NCBI GenBank assembly: GCA_015493495.1
Contig: WGDB01000067.1
Coordinates: 1-34,045, forward strand
Length of the DNA stretch: 34,045 nucleotides
Origin: Helicobacteraceae bacterium
GTDB lineage: Bacteria > Campylobacterota > Campylobacteria > Campylobacterales > Sulfurimonadaceae
Direction: 5' to 3'
Part shown: positions 31,056 to 34,045 of the stretch, in pieces
Numbering within the stretch: position 1 is the first letter of the stretch
How the letters are laid out: each line of letters opens with the position of its first letter
Position numbers and translations under genes: made by a program
Notes under the pieces: model-generated
Seen by the model: only the letters and a program-made list of their open reading frames with translations
Database searches by the model: none
What the model was told of the DNA's origin: nothing

Positions 31056-34045
31056 ATGTCAAAATTAATTAAAAAATTATTAGTGATAACTTTTTTAGGA
31101 ATGCTTCCACTTCTCTATACAGGATGTGATAGCGGTGAAGCAAACTATTCGCTAGAAGATGTACTCAAGGACCTAAATAACGCACAAGACCTGATCAATG
31201 GTGATATTACATTTAGTACGCCAAGTACCTTGGTAGTAAATGATCAACAGTCAGATGTGACAACAGTACGTTCAAACAGTCCACTGAACTTAGAATACAG
31301 TATAGTAGGTGGTGATGATAAAGAGCTGTTCATAATAGACCCACGTACTGGTAAACTCTCTTTTAAAACACCACCCCTCTACGATGCTCAATCACTTAAC
31401 ACTTATGATGTCATTATCGGTGTTACAACACTTTCAGGTGAACTTTCAACACATGCAATGCTCATCGTTGTTGTTGCAGACATTACAAAAGAAAAGCCTC
31501 TTGTTGATTATGTTGTAGACCGCGTACAAGCAGTTTTGGGTGATGGCCCTATTACCCAGATCAATGCCCGTCCGGCAGATGAGAGTAGTAGTGTTACCTT
31601 TGCGTTGACCGGTAGCGATAAAGATCTTTTTGAGATCGATAAAGAGGGTGTCATCACCTTTAAAAAACCATTACCAATAATAGAAGATGATACAGCTGCA
31701 AGTTACAGTGTCAGTGCTGTAGTGACAGATGGTTATGGAAATAAGATGGTGAGCGATCCTATTACTATCAGTATTGTGGCGAACCCAGACAAGATCCAAC
31801 CTATTATTGTGACGAAGAGTATCGATATTGTAGAAAACTCTTTAGGTGGTATACATATCGAAGTGAGTACTCCAGGTACAGGTGTTGTGAACCAATACAT
31901 CTTAGATGGCACTGACAAAGCACTTTTCGAGATCTCTGATACGGGTCTTTTAAGTCTAAAAGAGGCCAACGATTATGAGAGTGCGCCTAATACTTTTCAT
32001 ATCACACTACAAGTAGGTGATGATAAAGAGAACCTTAGTGAAGTGCAGGCCATCGTAGTGAATATCAAAGACCTTGATGAAGGGTTCACTTTTGAGCATA
32101 TTGGTAATTTTACAGCGATGGTGGGTCAGACTAAAGTGGGACAGATGCTGGCCACTCCAAACACGATCACCAATGTTGATGTCAACTATACGCTGATGCA
32201 GGGAAACTCGCTACTACAGATTGATGACGAAGGTTACATAAGTTTTAAGTCCCCAGCTGTAAAAACACCTAGCTTTTATGTTCAAGTGAAAGCCTACAGT
32301 CAGCTCAATGGTTCTGAGACATTGAGTGATGTCTTTAGTGTAGAGGTCGTAGATGATCCTAGTAAGGTCCCACCTTCTATTGATCAGAACTATCCACGTT
32401 CGACTTCAGTAGTCTCTCCTGCAGACATGACAGTAGCTGTGATGAAGGTTCAAGCTTCTGCAGAGGGCAATGCAACAACATTGAGTTATACTCTTAACGG
32501 TGTAGATGCTACTATGTTCACTATAGATGAAAATGGTAGTCTTTTCTTTGCCAGTGGCATAGAATTTGACCCTAATATAGACAACATCTATGAAGTAGTT
32601 GTCGATGTAAGTGATGAATATGGCAATGAGAAGTCGACAGAGGTGATCTCTGTAGTTGTGCTTGAAAATCCGGACACTATGATTCCTATTATTACCTCTA
32701 GTACATTTAGTGTAGATGAAAACAGCCTGGGTAACCTCACGGTGACAGATTTCGAACGTGGTTCAGGTAAGATCAACAGTTATAGTATTGTAGGGGGCGC
32801 GGATTCCGCACTGTTCACTTATGACAATAAAGTGTTACGTTTTAAAAGTGCTCCTGACTTTGAGTCTGAAGCTTCTGCCAATGGTACTAACACCTACAAC
32901 GTGACCTTAGAGGTGAGTGATGATCTTGGAAACATCAGTGAACCAAGAGAGATCATTGTCAATGTACAAGATGTCAATGAAAAGTTGACTTTTACTTCAT
33001 TAGTGAATTACAACCAGACAGAAGGTACCACTTATGTAGGAACGGTGACAGCAGGACCTGTTTTAGAGATGCCTGCTGAGATTAGCTACAGTCTAGTTGA
33101 CAGTACAGATACCTTTACGATCACAGCTGCTGGTGCTCTGAGTTTTATTGATGCTCCAGTGTATGTTTCTGGCGGTACTAACATTTATACAGTGAGTGTA
33201 GCAGCACACAGTCAGTACAATGGCTCCCTAACTACGCAAGACATCACTGTAAAAGTCTTTTCTGCAAGTTATGCGATTACTTTTGACTCGAACCAGTCAG
33301 AAGCATGGTTTGATCAAAATGTTGTTATGAGTTTTCCTATGACTGCAACTTCAGCTGCAGGAGAGACATTGACTTATAGTATTGAAGACTATACGGGTCC
33401 TGTCTTTAGTATTGATGCCATTACAGGGCTGTTGACAGTCAGTGCCCCTGCTTACAGTTGGGATACAACTGGTGAAGCAAATACTTATCGTGCAACAGTT
33501 GTCGCAACCGACACTAATGGAAATAGTGCAAGAAGACAAGGTGTCTTATATATCAATTCTATTGACGGCACACCGAGTATCAGTACAAGTAGCGATCTCT
33601 CTGTTAACGAAAATGTAAAATCTATTGTGAATCTGGCAGGATTAAGTCTTGTTGGCGGTACTTTAAATTATAGTGTTACAGGTGGTGCAGATGCCAACAC
33701 GTTTGATATCTTAAACAACCTTACTTTAGTGTTTAAAGATGCATCAGGTAAAAACTTTGAAGTCCCTAACGATGCTAATACAGATAATGTTTACGAAGTG
33801 GAGATCACAGCAACAGACAGTGTGAGTCATGTGACAACAACTAAACTGATAACGGTAAGTGTTAACAATGTTACTGAACTACCTAGCAATCTTCTTTTCT
33901 CTTCGATTGAAGATAATGATGGAAGAAGCAGTTATGTCAATATAGCAGATACAACACATCTGCAAGTTGATTCTGATACTTCACTGTTTTTTGCAGGCAG
34001 TAGAAGATATAAAGTGCAATTGGATGCTACTGCATTTAGTGGCCA
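31056..34045 (+). CDS. Large cadherin-repeat lipoprotein, 3' end outside the window
   Basis: An uninterrupted frame runs from ATG 31056 to the window end (about 996 codons, no stop), so the C-terminus is unknown. The signal peptide ends in a lipoprotein-type site (PLLYTGC, Cys24; Tyr at -3 is unusual). About nine cadherin/Ig-like repeats of ~95-100 residues follow. Each has a core of the form Y-SI-GG-D--LF-ID---G-L-FK, a DFE or DYES loop, and Y-VTLEVSDD-GN-S. Repeat ends such as VQDVNEKLTF keep the DxNE calcium site, while others are degenerate (IKDLDEG). The final segment (LLFSSIEDNDGRSSY) departs from the repeat. A calcium-stiffened adhesion or surface stalk is likely; the ligand is unknown. 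Confidence 0.85.
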   Translation, partial: MSKLIKKLLVITFLGMLPLLYTGCDSGEANYSLEDVLKDLNNAQDLINGDITFSTPSTLVVNDQQSDVTTVRSNSPLNLEYSIVGGDDKELFIIDPRTGKLSFKTPPLYDAQSLNTYDVIIGVTTLSGELSTHAMLIVVVADITKEKPLVDYVVDRVQAVLGDGPITQINARPADESSSVTFALTGSDKDLFEIDKEGVITFKKPLPIIEDDTAASYSVSAVVTDGYGNKMVSDPITISIVANPDKIQPIIVTKSIDIVENSLGGIHIEVSTPGTGVVNQYILDGTDKALFEISDTGLLSLKEANDYESAPNTFHITLQVGDDKENLSEVQAIVVNIKDLDEGFTFEHIGNFTAMVGQTKVGQMLATPNTITNVDVNYTLMQGNSLLQIDDEGYISFKSPAVKTPSFYVQVKAYSQLNGSETLSDVFSVEVVDDPSKVPPSIDQNYPRSTSVVSPADMTVAVMKVQASAEGNATTLSYTLNGVDATMFTIDENGSLFFASGIEFDPNIDNIYEVVVDVSDEYGNEKSTEVISVVVLENPDTMIPIITSSTFSVDENSLGNLTVTDFERGSGKINSYSIVGGADSALFTYDNKVLRFKSAPDFESEASANGTNTYNVTLEVSDDLGNISEPREIIVNVQDVNEKLTFTSLVNYNQTEGTTYVGTVTAGPVLEMPAEISYSLVDSTDTFTITAAGALSFIDAPVYVSGGTNIYTVSVAAHSQYNGSLTTQDITVKVFSASYAITFDSNQSEAWFDQNVVMSFPMTATSAAGETLTYSIEDYTGPVFSIDAITGLLTVSAPAYSWDTTGEANTYRATVVATDTNGNSARRQGVLYINSIDGTPSISTSSDLSVNENVKSIVNLAGLSLVGGTLNYSVTGGADANTFDILNNLTLVFKDASGKNFEVPNDANTDNVYEVEITATDSVSHVTTTKLITVSVNNVTELPSNLLFSSIEDNDGRSSYVNIADTTHLQVDSDTSLFFAGSRRYKVQLDATAFSG

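Noticed and set aside
1-34045. CRISPR arrays, rRNA genes, intact insertion sequences or prophage genes
   Set aside because: I saw no regularly spaced repeats, no rRNA sequence, no transposase, integrase or phage structural gene anywhere in the window.

Overview
The window looks like chromosomal DNA from a free-living, chemolithoautotrophic member of the Campylobacterota (the Sulfurimonas/Sulfurovum type of organism). This is inferred from gene content, not from a database search. The main pointers are a two-subunit ATP citrate lyase (aclB-aclA, reverse TCA cycle), a radical-SAM aminofutalosine synthase (mqnE, futalosine menaquinone route), a cbpA-hspR heat-shock pair, AT-rich intergenic DNA, and extended -10 promoters (TGN-TATAAT) without clear -35 boxes.

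Layout. 1-623: end of a receiver-domain signalling protein cut by the window edge, then a small unknown gene (653-991). 988-4164, minus strand: an envelope metal-uptake cluster (small CxxC/His protein, outer-membrane barrel, ZnuA-like binding protein, ZnuB-like permease) with no ATPase gene. 4189-7029, minus: a large FIST-PAS-GGDEF diguanylate cyclase. 7280-7927: an outer-membrane barrel protein with a hairpin leader. 7924-12384, minus: glnD-glmS plus a probable hidden small ORF. 12487-15859, plus: mqnE, a short family-2 glycosyltransferase-like protein with a degenerate metal motif, a trpG/pabA amidotransferase and a GT-C-like membrane protein. 15948-19103: aclBA with its own promoter and a terminator-like hairpin. 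19443-19520: tRNA-Pro(UGG), minus strand. 19709-21829: a VWA-domain lipoprotein. 22235-23513: cbpA-hspR, preceded by a sigma70 promoter overlapped by a HAIR-like operator. 23796-25061, minus: murA. 25255-26992: an unknown protein, a DnaQ-type exonuclease and an rsmD-like methyltransferase. 27069-30791: two tandem secreted caspase-fold paralogues followed by a barrel protein. 31056 to the window end: the first ~997 codons of a cadherin-repeat lipoprotein.

The housekeeping genes (glmS, glnD, murA, mqnE, aclBA, cbpA-hspR, rsmD) are ordinary. The least explained part is 27069-34045. Two exported caspase-like proteins keep the catalytic histidine motif (GHG) but both carry Ser where the catalytic Cys should be (DAS-F instead of DAC-F). 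They sit with an outer-membrane barrel and, farther on, a giant repeat lipoprotein, and may form an undescribed cell-envelope system. Several structured non-coding stretches (7225-7264, 19297-19410, 21843-22001, 23514-23771) also have no assigned role.
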